From: Deinococcus sonorensis KR-87
GTDB taxonomy: Bacteria > Deinococcota > Deinococci > Deinococcales > Deinococcaceae
Direction of reading: 5' to 3'
DNA: 64,000 nucleotides
NCBI RefSeq assembly: GCF_040256395.1
Contig: NZ_CP158299.1
Coordinates: 62,001-126,000 of the forward strand
Shown: piece after piece, positions 1-11,888 of the stretch
Position numbering within the stretch: position 1 is the stretch's first letter
Layout: each line of letters begins with the position of its first letter
Made by a program: the position numbers and the translations under genes
The notes under the pieces: generated by a model
What the model saw: only the letters and a program-made list of their open reading frames with translations
What the model was told of the DNA's origin: nothing
The model's database searches: none

Positions 1-75
1 GGCCCGGAGAGCATGGCCTTCCAGCTGATCTCGGTGGAGGGGGGCCTGCGGCGCAACGTGGCTCCGCCGTTCTGA
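1..75 (+). CDS. 3' end of an unidentified gene (truncated by window start)
   Basis: An open frame runs from the first base to a TGA at 73-75 and encodes about 24 residues ending NVAPPF. The frame is open to the window edge, and a promoter plus rpsP follow at once, so it is probably the C-terminus of an upstream gene. Too little is visible to assign a family. Confidence 0.4.
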   Translation, partial: GPESMAFQLISVEGGLRRNVAPPF

Positions 76-84
76 GCCACGCAC

Positions 85-113
85 TTGCCCGGCAGCCCCG
101 CATCTGCTAGGCT
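85..113 (+). promoter_or_regulatory. Promoter of the rpsP transcript
   Basis: A -35 box TTGCCC (85-90) is separated by 17 bases from an extended -10, TGC followed by TAGGCT (108-113). Transcription would start near 120 and leave a leader of about 88 bases before rpsP. Seen by eye only. Confidence 0.5.
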
Positions 114-207
114 TCTTCGGTGCGCTCCGGCTGGCTGCTGGCGGGTGCATCACCACCGCCACCTAGCGGAAGCTGAACCCTCACCTCAACAAAGGTCGTT
201 AACTACC

Positions 208-456
208 ATGGTCAAGATTCGCCTGTCCCGTTTCGGTTCCACCCACAACCCCCACTACCGCATCGTCGTGGCCGACGTGCGTCGTCCGCGTGACGGCGGC
301 TACATCGAGAGCCTGGGCCACTACGACCCGCGCAAGACCAGCGAGACCTTCCTGAAGGTCAACGCCGAGCGCGCCGCGTACTGGCTGGAGCAGGGCGCCC
401 AGCCCACCCAGACCGCCCGCCGCCTGCTGAAGTCCCAGGGCGTCAAGGTCAAGTAA
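208..456 (+). CDS. rpsP: 30S ribosomal protein S16
   Basis: Small-subunit ribosomal protein S16, 82 residues, the normal length for the family. The start chosen is ATG 208 because the protein begins [10 protein letters not shown], the conserved S16 N-terminus; a longer in-frame opening upstream is not conserved-looking. AAAGGT at 191-196 may serve as ribosome binding site. It heads the block with khpA, rimM and trmD, the common bacterial arrangement of ribosome assembly and tRNA modification genes. A strong hairpin terminator follows, so the later genes need their own promoter. Confidence 0.97.
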   Translation: MVKIRLSRFGSTHNPHYRIVVADVRRPRDGGYIESLGHYDPRKTSETFLKVNAERAAYWLEQGAQPTQTARRLLKSQGVKVK

Positions 457-467
457 GCCGCTTCCGG

Positions 468-506
468 CCGGGGCGGGCAGCTGCGGTTGCCCGCCCCGGT
501 CTGTTG
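468..506 (+). terminator. Hairpin terminator after rpsP
   Basis: A perfect 12-bp stem (468-479 with 488-499), 8-base loop, followed by TCTGTTG. It separates rpsP from khpA. Confidence 0.65.
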
Positions 507-533
507 TGCCGGCCGGGCGCCATGGCCGCGCCC

Positions 534-542
534 TGCTATCAT
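534..542 (+). promoter_or_regulatory. Extended -10 of the khpA-rimM-trmD transcript (leaderless)
   Basis: TGC followed by TATCAT (537-542), then six bases and the khpA ATG at 549. This spacing puts the transcription start at or next to the start codon. Confidence 0.6.
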
Positions 543-548
543 TCGCCC

Positions 549-791
549 ATGAAAACCGACCCCTCGGATCTGGCCCAGTTCATCGCCGTGAGCATCGTGG
601 AGCAGCCGTCGCAGGTCCGCGTCACGCGGCGCGGGTCCAACGTGCTGGTGCGGGTGGCGCCGGGCGAGGAGGGGCGGCTGATCGGGCGCCAGGGCCGGGT
701 GATCCAGGCGATCCGCACGCTGGTCCGGGCCGTCACCGACCCCGGCGAGCGCATCAACGTGGACCTGGACGCCCCCCGCAAGGAGCGCTGA
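549..791 (+). CDS. khpA: KH-domain RNA-binding protein KhpA
   Basis: Small single KH-domain protein of 80 residues (YlqC/KhpA family). In other bacteria it binds RNA together with KhpB and affects cell division and elongation. The KH core is visible in the second half, with the GxxG loop in LIGRQGRVIQ. The start at ATG 549 is supported by the leaderless promoter immediately upstream; a TTG further upstream would lie before the -10. The stop is 3 bases before the rimM TTG, so it is probably co-transcribed with rimM and trmD. Confidence 0.9.
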   Translation: MKTDPSDLAQFIAVSIVEQPSQVRVTRRGSNVLVRVAPGEEGRLIGRQGRVIQAIRTLVRAVTDPGERINVDLDAPRKER

Positions 792-794
792 GCA

Positions 795-1325
795 TTGATT
801 CCTGAAGACGTGACCCGCATCGGGCACCTGCTCTCGCCGCACGGCGTGCGTGGGGCCATCAAACTGTTCGTGATCGGCGAGCCGGCCCAGCTGCTCAAGC
901 TTCAGCGGCTGTACGTGGAGACGCTCGGCTGGCGCAAGGTGCAGGGCCTGCAGATGATGGGCCCGGGGCTGGTGGTGCAGCTGGCGGGCGTATCAGACCG
1001 CACGGCTGCCGAGGGGCTGCAGGGCCTGCAGGTGTACGCCCACGACCGTGAACTGCCCGCCCTGCCGGAGGGCGAGTACTACTACCATGAGCTGCGCGGC
1101 CTGAGCGTTGAGGACGATGCCGGCACCCGGCTGGGCGAGGTGGTGGACGTGCAGGACGCCGGCCACCAGGACCTGCTGGTGGTGCAGCATCCGGGCGGCG
1201 AGTCGCTGGTGCCGTTGCAGGCGCCCTACGTGATTGTGAAGCGTGGGCTGTGCGTGGTGCTGCGGGACGCGCCGGAGGGCCTGCTGGGCGAGGGCGCTGA
1301 AGTGGTGGAGGGCGAGCAGCCGTGA
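795..1325 (+). CDS. rimM: Ribosome maturation factor RimM
   Basis: 16S rRNA processing protein that binds S19 and helps assemble the 30S head. 176 residues: an N-terminal RimM beta-barrel beginning [17 protein letters not shown], then a PRC-barrel with [13 protein letters not shown] and [10 protein letters not shown]. It starts with TTG three bases after the khpA stop and overlaps trmD by 4 bases, so translation is probably coupled through the block. Confidence 0.95.
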   Translation: MIPEDVTRIGHLLSPHGVRGAIKLFVIGEPAQLLKLQRLYVETLGWRKVQGLQMMGPGLVVQLAGVSDRTAAEGLQGLQVYAHDRELPALPEGEYYYHELRGLSVEDDAGTRLGEVVDVQDAGHQDLLVVQHPGGESLVPLQAPYVIVKRGLCVVLRDAPEGLLGEGAEVVEGEQP

Positions 1326-2143
1326 ACCCCGAGGCCGGCCCGCTGCGCTTCAGCCTCTTCACCCTGTTCCCGGAGCTGCTGCTCCCGTTTACCCAGGAGG
1401 CGCTGCTCGGTAAGGCGGCGCGGCAGGGCCTGCTGGCCTTCGACGTGATTCAGCTGCGCGACTTCGCCGGCAACCGGCACCACAAGGTGGACAGCCCGCC
1501 GGCCGGTGGCGGGGCCGGCATGGTGATCCGGGTGGACGTGGTGGAGCGGGCGCTGGCCAGCCTGCCTACCCCGCCGGACGAGGTGATCCTGCTGACCCCG
1601 GCGGGCCAGCCGTTCACCCAGCGGCTGGCCGAGCAGCTGTCGGAGCGGCAGCACCTCGCGCTGCTGTGCGGGCGGTACGAGGGCTTCGATACGCGGGTGG
1701 AGCGGCTGGCCACCCGCGAGGTGAGCATCGGGGACTACGTGATGATGGGCGGTGAGGCGGCGGCCGCCTGCATCGTGGAGGCGGTGGGGCGGCTGCGGCC
1801 CGGCGTGATCGGGGACGCCGAGAGCCACCGCGCCGACAGCTTTTCCAGCGGCCTGCTGGACTACCCGGAGTACACCCGGCCGCCGGTGTGGCAGGACGAG
1901 ACGATTCCGGAGGTGCTGCTGGGCGGCAACCACGCGGCCATCGAGCGCTGGCGGCGCGATCAGGCGCTGGCCCGCACGCTGGCGCGCCGCCCGGACCTGC
2001 TGCCGAACGCCGGGCTCAGCCCGGAGGACAGCCGCACCCTGCTGGCGCTGGGCGCCACGGTCGAGCAGCTTCAGCACTGGCACGCACCGCCGCCTCCCAG
2101 TCCCAAACGGCGGCGCCGTTCACCGTCCAGCAGTCCTTTGTAA
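1322..2143 (+). CDS. trmD: tRNA (guanine-N1-)-methyltransferase TrmD
   Basis: Methylates G37 of tRNAs read by codons starting with C, using S-adenosylmethionine in a trefoil-knot (SPOUT) fold. Family motifs seen: [10 protein letters not shown] at the N-terminus, [26 protein letters not shown] and [13 protein letters not shown] start overlaps the rimM stop by 4 bases. At 273 residues it is slightly long because of a basic, serine-rich tail ([12 protein letters not shown]), which is outside the catalytic fold. Confidence 0.96.
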   Translation: MNPEAGPLRFSLFTLFPELLLPFTQEALLGKAARQGLLAFDVIQLRDFAGNRHHKVDSPPAGGGAGMVIRVDVVERALASLPTPPDEVILLTPAGQPFTQRLAEQLSERQHLALLCGRYEGFDTRVERLATREVSIGDYVMMGGEAAAACIVEAVGRLRPGVIGDAESHRADSFSSGLLDYPEYTRPPVWQDETIPEVLLGGNHAAIERWRRDQALARTLARRPDLLPNAGLSPEDSRTLLALGATVEQLQHWHAPPPPSPKRRRRSPSSSPL

Positions 2144-2179
2144 GACCTGCTGATATTGCCTGCCCACAAAGGGTCCAGC

Positions 2180-2788
2180 ATGAACCGGATGGCCGACGTC
2201 ACCACGCCCCTGTTTCCATTGCCCGATCTGGTGCTGTTTCCCGGCCTGATTCTGCCGCTGTATGTCTTTGAGCCGCGCTACCGGGCGCTGCTGGCGCGGG
2301 TGCGCCAGAGCGGCGAGCCGTTCGGGATCGTGCGGATCCTGCGCTCCGGCGACGAGCCGTTTCACGAGCGGGTGGCGCAGGTGGGCACCCTGGCTCATCT
2401 GCGGAGCGTCACCGATCACGACGACGGCACCGCCAGCATCGTGGTGGTGGGCGGGGAGCGCTTCCGTGTGGAGCAGTTTGATCAGGCCCAGCTGTACCTG
2501 AGCGCGGTGATCCGCGAGGACCCCCTGCCGGGCCAGGACCGCGAGGATCAGGTGGCCCGGGCGCTGGGACAGCGGCTGCTGGAGGGTGTACTTCAACAGC
2601 GCCCCCAGGACAGCGTGACGATCCGCGAGCACGCTCCGACCGAACCGCTGCTGATCGCCTCGTTCGCGGCCACCCTGCTGCCGCTGTCGGCCGATCAGCG
2701 TGAACGGGCGCTGGAGGCGACCGACCTGCTGGACCGGCTGGAAACCCTGATCAGTTACCTGCCGCGCGACCAGCGCACCCTCAACTGA
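2180..2788 (+). CDS. LON N-terminal-domain protein (no protease domain)
   Basis: 202 residues made of one LON substrate-binding domain, with the family opening [20 protein letters not shown] and YRALLARV. No AAA or serine protease part is present, so it is the stand-alone LON-like family of unknown function rather than a protease. ATG 2180 is chosen because AAAGGG lies 8 bases upstream and the domain starts right after. It converges on the phosphatase gene, and the two overlap by 8 bases at their 3' ends. Confidence 0.85.
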   Translation: MNRMADVTTPLFPLPDLVLFPGLILPLYVFEPRYRALLARVRQSGEPFGIVRILRSGDEPFHERVAQVGTLAHLRSVTDHDDGTASIVVVGGERFRVEQFDQAQLYLSAVIREDPLPGQDREDQVARALGQRLLEGVLQQRPQDSVTIREHAPTEPLLIASFAATLLPLSADQRERALEATDLLDRLETLISYLPRDQRTLN

Positions 2789-3473
2789 CCGCGAGCAACC
2801 GGCGGACCACGGTCGCCTGCTCCAGTCGCCCGAACCCCACGTCCGTCAGGTAGGCGGCCACGCCGCCCCAACGCCGGTCCAGATGCTCCAGCAGCCCGAG
2901 CATGTCGCCCGCCCGGCTCACCTGAAACGTGGCCAGCCTCGCGCGTCTGGCCGGGTCTGGCTCCCGGCTCTGCTGGGCGGCGTAGAAGTGCGTGAGCTGC
3001 CGATCCGACTCGGCATAGTCGGCGGCGATCTCCGGGCGCGGCACGCCACACAGGTCCAGGGCCAGCGCACTCACCAGCCCGGTACGGTCCTTGCCCGCGT
3101 GGCAGTGGATCAGCACCGGCCCTTCAGGGGCATCCACCATGGCGCCGAAGACGGCAGCTAGCGGGGTGCCCGCCTGGTCCAGCAGCCCCCGGTCGTATTC
3201 CGCGTTGCTCCGCGCCGAGCGGTTCAGGGCCTCAAGCACAGGATTCCGGGCCGGGATCAACGGCAGGTTCAGGTACAGGGCCTGGCCCGCAAACGGAGCC
3301 GGGTCGATCTGCCGTTCACCCCGGTTTCTCAGATCGATGATCCGGGACACGCCACTGCCGAGCAGCTGGGCGCGTCCCCGCTCGCTCAGAAACGACAGGT
3401 TGGCGCTGCGAATCAGCCCCGGAAGAGGCTGTCGGGTGTTGAGGGCTCCATCCCAGGTGACAGGCTCGGACAT
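2781..3473 (-). CDS. Tyrosine/dual-specificity protein phosphatase-like protein
   Basis: 230 residues of the tyrosine phosphatase superfamily (Y_phosphatase3-like). The P-loop [10 protein letters not shown] carries the catalytic Cys and Arg; an upstream IIDLRNRGE stretch is typical of the family. No signal peptide, so probably cytoplasmic. Start ATG 3473 is preceded by TACAGT five bases upstream on the minus strand, consistent with a leaderless message. Such enzymes act on phosphotyrosine or on phosphoinositide-like substrates; the substrate cannot be read from sequence. Confidence 0.85.
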   Translation of the reverse strand: MSEPVTWDGALNTRQPLPGLIRSANLSFLSERGRAQLLGSGVSRIIDLRNRGERQIDPAPFAGQALYLNLPLIPARNPVLEALNRSARSNAEYDRGLLDQAGTPLAAVFGAMVDAPEGPVLIHCHAGKDRTGLVSALALDLCGVPRPEIAADYAESDRQLTHFYAAQQSREPDPARRARLATFQVSRAGDMLGLLEHLDRRWGGVAAYLTDVGFGRLEQATVVRRLLAVS

Positions 3474-3575
3474 ACGGCACTGTAGGCTCCGGGGCGCGCC
3501 ATTCTCGCCCCCGCCGACTCCAGTTTCCGGCCGCCTCAGGCGCTAAAATAGAGAGGTAGAAAAGGTGCCGATCTA

Positions 3576-3603
3576 TTACGCCCACAGCAGAATATGCTAT
3601 ACT
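3576..3603 (+). promoter_or_regulatory. gyrA promoter with a possible degenerate DdrO (RDRM) site
   Basis: An extended -10, TGC followed by TATACT (3595-3603), lies about 112 bases before the gyrA start. Just upstream, 3576-3592 matches the 17-bp Deinococcus radiation/desiccation motif (TTATGTCATTGACATAA) at only 9 of 17 positions, including both ends. gyrA is a known DdrO target in other Deinococcus, which is the main reason to mention it. The -10 is firm, the operator is tentative. Confidence 0.4.
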
Positions 3604-3714
3604 TGGACGTTGCTCGGTACCGCACCGGGCCGTTCTCATCCCCCGTCTGGCTCCCTGGGCCAGACCTGAATTACTGCCGCCCGAACGAACTCAAGCGGCA
3701 GGCCTGGAGCAAAC

Positions 3715-6144
<2,430 letters not shown>

Positions 6145-6159
6145 AGCCAACAGCAGAGG

Positions 6160-6193
6160 GGGCGTGGGCCGATCTCGGCCCACGCCCTTTTCT
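6160..6193 (+). terminator. Rho-independent terminator of gyrA
   Basis: Perfect 12-bp GC-rich stem (6160-6171 with 6176-6187), 4-base loop, then TTTTCT. Confidence 0.85.
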
Positions 6194-6224
6194 GTTGAGG
6201 CCGGCTGAACTACAACCCTCCACC

Positions 6225-6262
6225 CCAAACAGCAGCGGCTGGTCCACACCCGGACCAGCCGC
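6225..6262 (-). terminator. Hairpin terminator of the histidine kinase gene
   Basis: On the minus strand an 11-bp stem (6262-6252 with 6245-6235) and 6-base loop are followed by GCTGCTGTTTGG. It lies just beyond the kinase stop and faces the gyrA terminator. Confidence 0.5.
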
Positions 6263-6279
6263 CTGCCTGTGTCTGCCGC

Positions 6280-7431
6280 TCAGCTCAGCAGTTCCACGAA
6301 GTCGTCGTCGTCGGTTTCGGCTTCCAGCGGGAGGGTGAAGTAGAAGGTCGCCCCCCGGCCGCGCTCGGACTCCACCCAGATCTGACCGCCGTGCCCCTCC
6401 ACCGCCAGCTTGCAGAAGGCCAGCCCCATGCCGGTGTCAAACCGGCCGTGCAGCGTCAGCCGGGACTGCTCGAAGGCCGCGAACAGGTTGGGGATGTCCT
6501 CGGCGGGAATGCCCTCGCCGTCGTCACGGATGCTGCACAGCAGCTCCTGACCGCGTTCCTGGGCCAGCACCGTGATCACGCCGCCGGTGGTGGTGTGCTT
6601 CATGGCATTGGACAGCAGGTTGGCGTAAATGCGGCGCAGGATCTCCGGGTCGGCGTACACCGGGCGGATGCTCTGCGGAATGTCCACCCGCAGGTGGCGC
6701 TCGCGCAGCCCGGCCCCCACGTCTCCCCTGGCCTGCTCGATCACCTCCAGCAGCTTGGACGCGAACACCAGTTCGGTGTTGAGCTTCATCTTGCCCGCCT
6801 GGATCTTGCGGACATCCAGCATGTTCACCGAGAGGTGCAGCAGGTGCTGGGTCTCCTCGCGGGCCAGGTCCAAGAGTTCTCGCATGTCCTCGGGCATCCG
6901 CTCGTCCTCGCCCACCACCTCCAGCAGCCCCAGCACTGCCGTGATCGGGTTCTTGAGATCGTGGACCAGCATGTGGACCAGCTGGTCGCGCACCCGCTCC
7001 TCGTGCTCCCAGCTCTCCATGCGGCGCTGCATCAGCTGGTGGCGCTCGGCCAGCTCACGGCCCTGGCGCACCCGGTCCAGCATGGTCTGGACCTGGGTGG
7101 CCAGCGCCTCGCTGGGGGTGGTGTCGCTCATCAGGGCGTCGGCGCCCGCCTGCAGCAGCGGCCCCAGCCCCTGGGTGCCCACCGCCAGCCAGCGGGTGTG
7201 CGCCAGTTCCGGCCGCGAGCGCAGCATGGTCAGCACGTCCGGCAGCGGCAGCTTGCTGGGCGTATCGGTGTACAGCACCACCACGTCGGGCGGCGTGAGA
7301 TGCGCTTCTCGCAGCAGGCTCTCGGTGTCGCTCACCGGCCGCAGCTCGCTGCCGGGCACCAGCCCGCCGAGGGTCACGCTCCGAAGGGGATCGCTCGCCG
7401 CCACCAGCACCACAGGTTTCTGTCCCATCAC
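6280..7431 (-). CDS. Sensor histidine kinase with degenerate receiver domain
   Basis: 383 residues. Residues 1-120 have the alternating pattern of a receiver domain, but the usual phospho-aspartate position is Tyr54 (PDVVVLYTD), and the acidic pair and conserved Lys are missing, so it looks like a pseudo-receiver. Residues 145-215 are the HisKA dimerisation domain with H157 in [10 protein letters not shown]. The ATPase domain follows: N box NLLSNAMKH (271), G1 DDGEGIP (303), G2 GMGLAF (334). No membrane segments, so the kinase is cytoplasmic. It lies 32 bases after the oligopeptidase gene on the same strand; no partner response regulator is adjacent. Confidence 0.9.
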   Translation of the reverse strand: MMGQKPVVLVAASDPLRSVTLGGLVPGSELRPVSDTESLLREAHLTPPDVVVLYTDTPSKLPLPDVLTMLRSRPELAHTRWLAVGTQGLGPLLQAGADALMSDTTPSEALATQVQTMLDRVRQGRELAERHQLMQRRMESWEHEERVRDQLVHMLVHDLKNPITAVLGLLEVVGEDERMPEDMRELLDLAREETQHLLHLSVNMLDVRKIQAGKMKLNTELVFASKLLEVIEQARGDVGAGLRERHLRVDIPQSIRPVYADPEILRRIYANLLSNAMKHTTTGGVITVLAQERGQELLCSIRDDGEGIPAEDIPNLFAAFEQSRLTLHGRFDTGMGLAFCKLAVEGHGGQIWVESERGRGATFYFTLPLEAETDDDDFVELLS

Positions 7432-7463
7432 GTGCTGCTCAGCATACCGCCTTCATCCCCACT

Positions 7464-9533
7464 TCAGGCGCCCTGGATCAGCCCGCTGCGGCGCAGCAGC
7501 GCTTCCGGGTCCGGATCGCGGCCCATGAACTCGCGGAACAGCTCACCCGCCGCCCGGCTGTTGCCGCGGCTCAGCACTGCGTCCACGAAGGCCTGGCCGG
7601 TGGCGCGGTTGAACACGCCCTCCTGCTCGAAGCGCGAGAAGGCGTCGGCGTCCAGCACCTCGGCCCACTTGTAGCTGTAGTACCCGGCCGCGTAGCCCAC
7701 CGGGCTGCTGAACAGGTGCCCGAAGTTGGCGACCATCGCGCTGTCGGGCAGCGGCGGCACCGGCATGAAGCGCGCCTGAATCCGGCGGGCGTACTCGGTG
7801 ACGTCGCCGTCCTGCGGGTCATACTCCACGTGCAGGCCCAGGTCCATGCGGCCCAGCGAGTACTGCCGCATCGCCACGTTGCCGGCCCGGAAGTTGCGGG
7901 CGGCCAGCATCTTCTGGTACAGGTCGTCGGGCAGCGGCTCGCCCGTCTCGAAGTGCCGCGCGAAGAGGTTCAGCGCCTCGCGGTTCCAGGTCCAGTTCTC
8001 CATGATCTGCGACGGCAGCTCCACGAAGTCCCAGGCCACGCTGGTGCCGGACAGGCTGCGCACCGGCACGGTCGAGAGCGCGTGGTGCAGCAGGTGCCCG
8101 AACTCGTGGAACACCGTCTCCACCTCGCGGTGGCTCAGCAGGGCCGGCCGGCCGGCCGAGGGCGGCGTCAGGTTGCCGCACATCAGGCCCAGGTGCGGCT
8201 CGAAGCCTTCCTCGCGCGGGCCGCCGGTCCGGAAGGCGTTCATCCAGGCGCCGCCCCGCTTGCTGTCGCGCGGGAACCAGTCGGTGTAGAAGCTGGCGCG
8301 GTGCTGGCCGTCCTCATCAAGCAGCTCATAGAAGCGCACCTCGGGATGCCAGCCGGGCGCCTGCGCCTCGCGTACCGTCACCCCGAAGACCCGCCGCACG
8401 ATCTCGAACAGGCCGCTGAGCACCCGGTCCACCGAGAAGTACGGCCGCAGCAGCTCCTCGTCGAAGTCGTAGAGCGCCAGGCGCTGCCGCTCGGCCCAGT
8501 ACGAGAGGTCCCAGGGTGCCAGCTCCGGCGCGTCCTGGCCCGCCTGCGCGCGGTAAAACGCTTCTAGCTCGGCGTTCTCGCGCTCGAAGGCTGGCCGGGT
8601 CCGCTCCTCCAGGTCCTGCTCGAACTGAATGGCCCGCTCGCCGGTGCCGGCCATCCGGTCTTCCAGCACCAGGTCCGCGAAGGTGCGGTACCCCAGCAGC
8701 TCGGCCTTCTCGCGGCGCAGGCGCAGGATCTGCGGGAGCAGCAGGCGGTTGTCGCCACTTTCGCTGGTGCCCACCTGGTTGTTGGCGCGGTACAGCGTCT
8801 CACGCAGCTCGCGGTCGTCGGCGTAGGTCAGCACCGGCTGCAGGGTGGGCGCATGCAGCGTCAGCCGGTGCTGGCCCGCATGGCCGTGCTGCTCGGCGTC
8901 CTGGGCCGTGGCCTCCCGCACCCGCTCCGGCAGCCCGGCCAGCCGCTCCGGCCCCACGTACAGCTCATAGGCCTTGATGCCGTCCAGGCTGTTGTTGGCG
9001 TAGCGGTTGGTCAGCTCGGCCAGTTCCACGTTGAGCGCCCGCAGCCGGGCCTTCTTGTCCTCGGGGAGGTCCGCGCCGCCGCGCCGGAACATGTCCATGG
9101 TGAGCTGCAGGAAGCGGGCCGGCACCGGTGGCAGTGTCTGGGCCTCCTCGGTCTGGGCGTAACCCTTGAGCGCCGCCCACAGCCCCTCGTGCAGACTGAA
9201 GTCAGTGTTGAAGGCGCTGACCTTCGGCAGGATGGCCTGCTCGGCGGCCCGCCAGTGCTCGTCCGAGACCACCTGATTGAGGTGCCCCACGATGGTCCGC
9301 ACGGTGCCCAGCTGCGCCGTGAAGCGGTCCAGCTGGTCCAGAAAGCCGGCAAACTGCTGCTCTGGCGCCTGGGCCAGCGTCTCCAGCGTCTGGCGGGCCT
9401 CACCGACCAGCCGGTCGATGGCCGGCTCGGCGTGCTCGGGCCGGATACGGTCAAAGGGAATCTTGAAGCCCAGCTCCAGCAGCGGATTCTGCTGGGCCGT
9501 ATCCGACTCGGGCGTGCTCTGCAACGAGGTCAT
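7464..9533 (-). CDS. prlC: M3 family oligopeptidase (oligopeptidase A-like)
   Basis: Zinc metallopeptidase that degrades short peptides in the cytoplasm, 689 residues, close to E. coli oligopeptidase A. The zinc site HEFGHLLHH, in [10 protein letters not shown], is clear. ATG 9533 is preferred over ATG 9551 because a perfect TATACT -10 lies at 9546-9541, seven bases before ATG 9533 and inside the longer alternative. The gene is divergent from the GNAT gene and is followed by the histidine kinase. Confidence 0.93.
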   Translation of the reverse strand: MTSLQSTPESDTAQQNPLLELGFKIPFDRIRPEHAEPAIDRLVGEARQTLETLAQAPEQQFAGFLDQLDRFTAQLGTVRTIVGHLNQVVSDEHWRAAEQAILPKVSAFNTDFSLHEGLWAALKGYAQTEEAQTLPPVPARFLQLTMDMFRRGGADLPEDKKARLRALNVELAELTNRYANNSLDGIKAYELYVGPERLAGLPERVREATAQDAEQHGHAGQHRLTLHAPTLQPVLTYADDRELRETLYRANNQVGTSESGDNRLLLPQILRLRREKAELLGYRTFADLVLEDRMAGTGERAIQFEQDLEERTRPAFERENAELEAFYRAQAGQDAPELAPWDLSYWAERQRLALYDFDEELLRPYFSVDRVLSGLFEIVRRVFGVTVREAQAPGWHPEVRFYELLDEDGQHRASFYTDWFPRDSKRGGAWMNAFRTGGPREEGFEPHLGLMCGNLTPPSAGRPALLSHREVETVFHEFGHLLHHALSTVPVRSLSGTSVAWDFVELPSQIMENWTWNREALNLFARHFETGEPLPDDLYQKMLAARNFRAGNVAMRQYSLGRMDLGLHVEYDPQDGDVTEYARRIQARFMPVPPLPDSAMVANFGHLFSSPVGYAAGYYSYKWAEVLDADAFSRFEQEGVFNRATGQAFVDAVLSRGNSRAAGELFREFMGRDPDPEALLRRSGLIQGA

Positions 9534-9540
9534 GTTGGCG

Positions 9541-9546
9541 AGTATA
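9541..9546 (-). promoter_or_regulatory. Leaderless -10 of the oligopeptidase gene
   Basis: TATACT on the minus strand (9546 to 9541), seven bases before ATG 9533. It decides the start codon. Confidence 0.65.
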
Positions 9547-9656
9547 GCCATGCCGGCGCCGCCGTGACTGCACAGCCCGTGACGGTTCCGTGAAGATCCA
9601 GGCCCCTCCGCCACACGGCGGATGCCAGCCCCGACCCGGACCCCTCACCATGGAGC

Positions 9657-10655
9657 ATGGCCGACCGCTCCACGTTCTGGCAGCCGCAGCGACCCACACC
9701 GGACCTTCTCGAGGCCCTGACCCCCTGGCTGCAGCAGGCCGAACCGGACCAGCCGGACCTGGCCCCGCTGCTGATCCGCCAGAGTGCCGAGCGGCCCGAA
9801 CATGAGTTCGCCGCCCTGCTCGGTGCTGGGGCCAGAGACCGGCCGGACCTGCTGGCCATGGCGGAGGTGCCGCGCTCGTACCCGCATCCCGGCTGGTTCA
9901 TGGTGCACCTGTGGGCCGCGCCGGGTCAGCAGCATGGTTCCCTGCCGGCGGAGGCGCTGGAGCGGCTGCTGCAGACGCTCCCTGACCCGCCTGTGGTGCT
10001 GCTGGCCTCTGCCACCGAAGACCGCTGGCAGGCCGACCTTTATCCGGCGCAGGGCTTCGAGGAGCAGGAGCGGATGTGGACCAGCACCCTGGACCTCCAG
10101 ACGCTGGACCCGCGGCGCCTTGAGGCACAGAGCCGCCGCGCCCGCGAGGCCGGACTGACGACGCGCCCGCTCCGTGAGGTGGCGGACCTGAACGACGAGG
10201 ACCAGCAGCGCCGGCTGTACCACCTGATGGTGCGGCTGCTGGCGGACGTGCCGTTCAGCGAACCGATCAAGCCGTGGCCCTTCGAGGTCTGGCGTCAGCG
10301 CATCCTGCTGGCCGACGACTTCGATCCGGGCGGCCTGTACGTCCTGCGGACCGCCCAGGACGAATGGGCCGGCGTCAGCGAGCTGTACCGGCCGGTGGCG
10401 GGCCGCCCCGGCACCCTGCACCAGGGCCTGACCGCCGTGCTGCCGGAGTGGCGCGGGCTGGGCGCCGCCTGGCTGCTGAAGCTGGAGGCGGCCCGGGGCG
10501 CCCGGGCACGCGGTTTCCACTTCGTGCAGACCAGGAACCACACCGGCAACGCGGCCATCCTGAGCATCAACGAGCGGCTGGGTTTCGTGCGCGGGCGGGC
10601 GGTGATCCGCTTCATCCGCCGCCATGGCGGGCCAGCCGCCCACGGCGCACCGTGA
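9657..10655 (+). CDS. GNAT family acetyltransferase (two GNAT-like halves)
   Basis: 332 residues. The C-terminal half carries the acetyl-CoA-binding pattern, PEWRGLGAAWLLKLEAARGA, followed by TRNHTGNAAILSINERLGF, typical of GNAT enzymes. The N-terminal half resembles a second, degenerate GNAT unit, as in mycothiol synthase-like proteins. The substrate is unknown. The stop overlaps the next gene by 4 bases (GTGA), so the acetyltransferase and the nucleotidyltransferase are translationally coupled, which suggests they act on related targets. Confidence 0.85.
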   Translation: MADRSTFWQPQRPTPDLLEALTPWLQQAEPDQPDLAPLLIRQSAERPEHEFAALLGAGARDRPDLLAMAEVPRSYPHPGWFMVHLWAAPGQQHGSLPAEALERLLQTLPDPPVVLLASATEDRWQADLYPAQGFEEQERMWTSTLDLQTLDPRRLEAQSRRAREAGLTTRPLREVADLNDEDQQRRLYHLMVRLLADVPFSEPIKPWPFEVWRQRILLADDFDPGGLYVLRTAQDEWAGVSELYRPVAGRPGTLHQGLTAVLPEWRGLGAAWLLKLEAARGARARGFHFVQTRNHTGNAAILSINERLGFVRGRAVIRFIRRHGGPAAHGAP

Positions 10656-11464
10656 GCGGCCCGGACCTCGCGTCGCTCGATGATCTGGACCGCCGCATCC
10701 GCGACCGGCTGGTCCAGGACCCACGCGTGCGCTGCGCCCTGACCTACGGAAGCCGGCCACAGGGCCTGGGCGACCGCTACAGCGACCTGGAGTACTACGC
10801 CTGGTACGCCCCCGGAGACGCGTTCGATGCCCGCCGCTGGGTGGAAGCCATCACGCCGCTGCTCCACTTCGTGGTCAACCCGTTCGGCACGCCCAACGCC
10901 ATCACGCCGGAGCTGCACCGCATCGAGCTGCACGTGGAACCGCTGGAACGCATGGCCGCCGTTCAGACCTGGCCCAATCGCCGGACCCGGCCGGACGCCA
11001 TGCTGATCAAGGACCGTGGCGGCCAACTGCGGGCGGCCCTGGAACAGCTGGCCGCCCAGCCGGTCTTCACGCCGGACCCGCCCCAGCAGGTGCTGGACCA
11101 GACGCTGAACTGGCTGGCCTTCAGCAGCGCCGTGCTGCAACGAGGTGAACGCTGGCGGGCGCTGGAGCTGATGACCTGGGTCCACGGCGGCCTGCTGCGG
11201 CTCAGCCGGATGGCCGAACACGCCGAGCAGCCGCTGGCCGTGACCCGGCAGGCCGAACTGCAGCTGTCCCCCGCCCGGCTGGAGCGACTGGCCCGCTGCA
11301 CGTCCGGACTGGACGGGCTGGAACAGGCGTGGCTGGCGGCCCTGCACATCTGCCGGGACCTGGCCGCAGAGCTTCAGCTGGACGCTCACCCGGAACTGCT
11401 CACCCGCCTGGACGCTCAACTGGGCGCGTGGCTCAGACTCCGAACTCCACCGGATCGAGGTTGA
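10652..11464 (+). CDS. Lincosamide/aminoglycoside-type nucleotidyltransferase
   Basis: 270 residues. The nucleotidyltransferase signature is at residues about 28-45: ALTYGSRPQGLGDRYSDLE, giving GS, then D-x-E for the metal ions. Length and pattern match Lnu(F)/Lnu(G)-type enzymes that add AMP to lincosamide antibiotics, but the real substrate is not proven. The GTG start overlaps the GNAT stop by 4 bases. Its 3' end overlaps the convergent terB gene by 32 bases. Confidence 0.75.
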   Translation: MSGPDLASLDDLDRRIRDRLVQDPRVRCALTYGSRPQGLGDRYSDLEYYAWYAPGDAFDARRWVEAITPLLHFVVNPFGTPNAITPELHRIELHVEPLERMAAVQTWPNRRTRPDAMLIKDRGGQLRAALEQLAAQPVFTPDPPQQVLDQTLNWLAFSSAVLQRGERWRALELMTWVHGGLLRLSRMAEHAEQPLAVTRQAELQLSPARLERLARCTSGLDGLEQAWLAALHICRDLAAELQLDAHPELLTRLDAQLGAWLRLRTPPDRG

Positions 11465-11888
11465 CGGCCCGCGCTGCGTCGCGCACCTGCACGCGCTCGG
11501 CCTCGTCGAAGGTGCCGTCGGCCGCGCCGATGATCAGGCCGAGCTGAATCACGGCGCGCGCCTGATCCGGCTTGCTGCGCAGTTTGCCGATGGCCTGGAT
11601 CGCCTCGATGCGGCCGAAATCGTAGTCCTGGGTCAGCTTGTCGCAGTACTTGTCGAAGCGGGCCTTCAGGTCCGCCGCCTGAAACACCTTCAGGCTGTCA
11701 TTGCTGGTGATGAAGCCCGCCACCTTGCGGCGCTCGTCCGGGCTGATGCTGCCGTCGGCCGCCGCAATCAGCGCGCAGATGCTCATGGTGGCCTCGGCGA
11801 AGTCGGCGCTGCGGAAACGCGACACCTGATCGGTGAGCTGCCCGCTGACGGTACTCAGACTGTTTTTGAGGTTATCGAGAAAGCCCAT
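11433..11888 (-). CDS. TerB-family protein
   Basis: 151 residues, all-helical TerB fold as in tellurite-resistance clusters. Two acidic metal-binding repeats are visible: ALIAAADGSISPDERR and LIIGAADGTFDEAER. AGGAGG lies 8 bases before ATG 11888. No other ter genes are near, so it is probably a stand-alone stress-related TerB protein rather than part of a tellurite operon. Confidence 0.88.
   Translation of the reverse strand: MGFLDNLKNSLSTVSGQLTDQVSRFRSADFAEATMSICALIAAADGSISPDERRKVAGFITSNDSLKVFQAADLKARFDKYCDKLTQDYDFGRIEAIQAIGKLRSKPDQARAVIQLGLIIGAADGTFDEAERVQVRDAARAVNLDPVEFGV

Noticed and set aside
9534..9614. Longer N-termini of the oligopeptidase (starts at 9551 or 9614)
   Set aside because: A consensus TATACT box lies inside the extension at the leaderless distance from ATG 9533.
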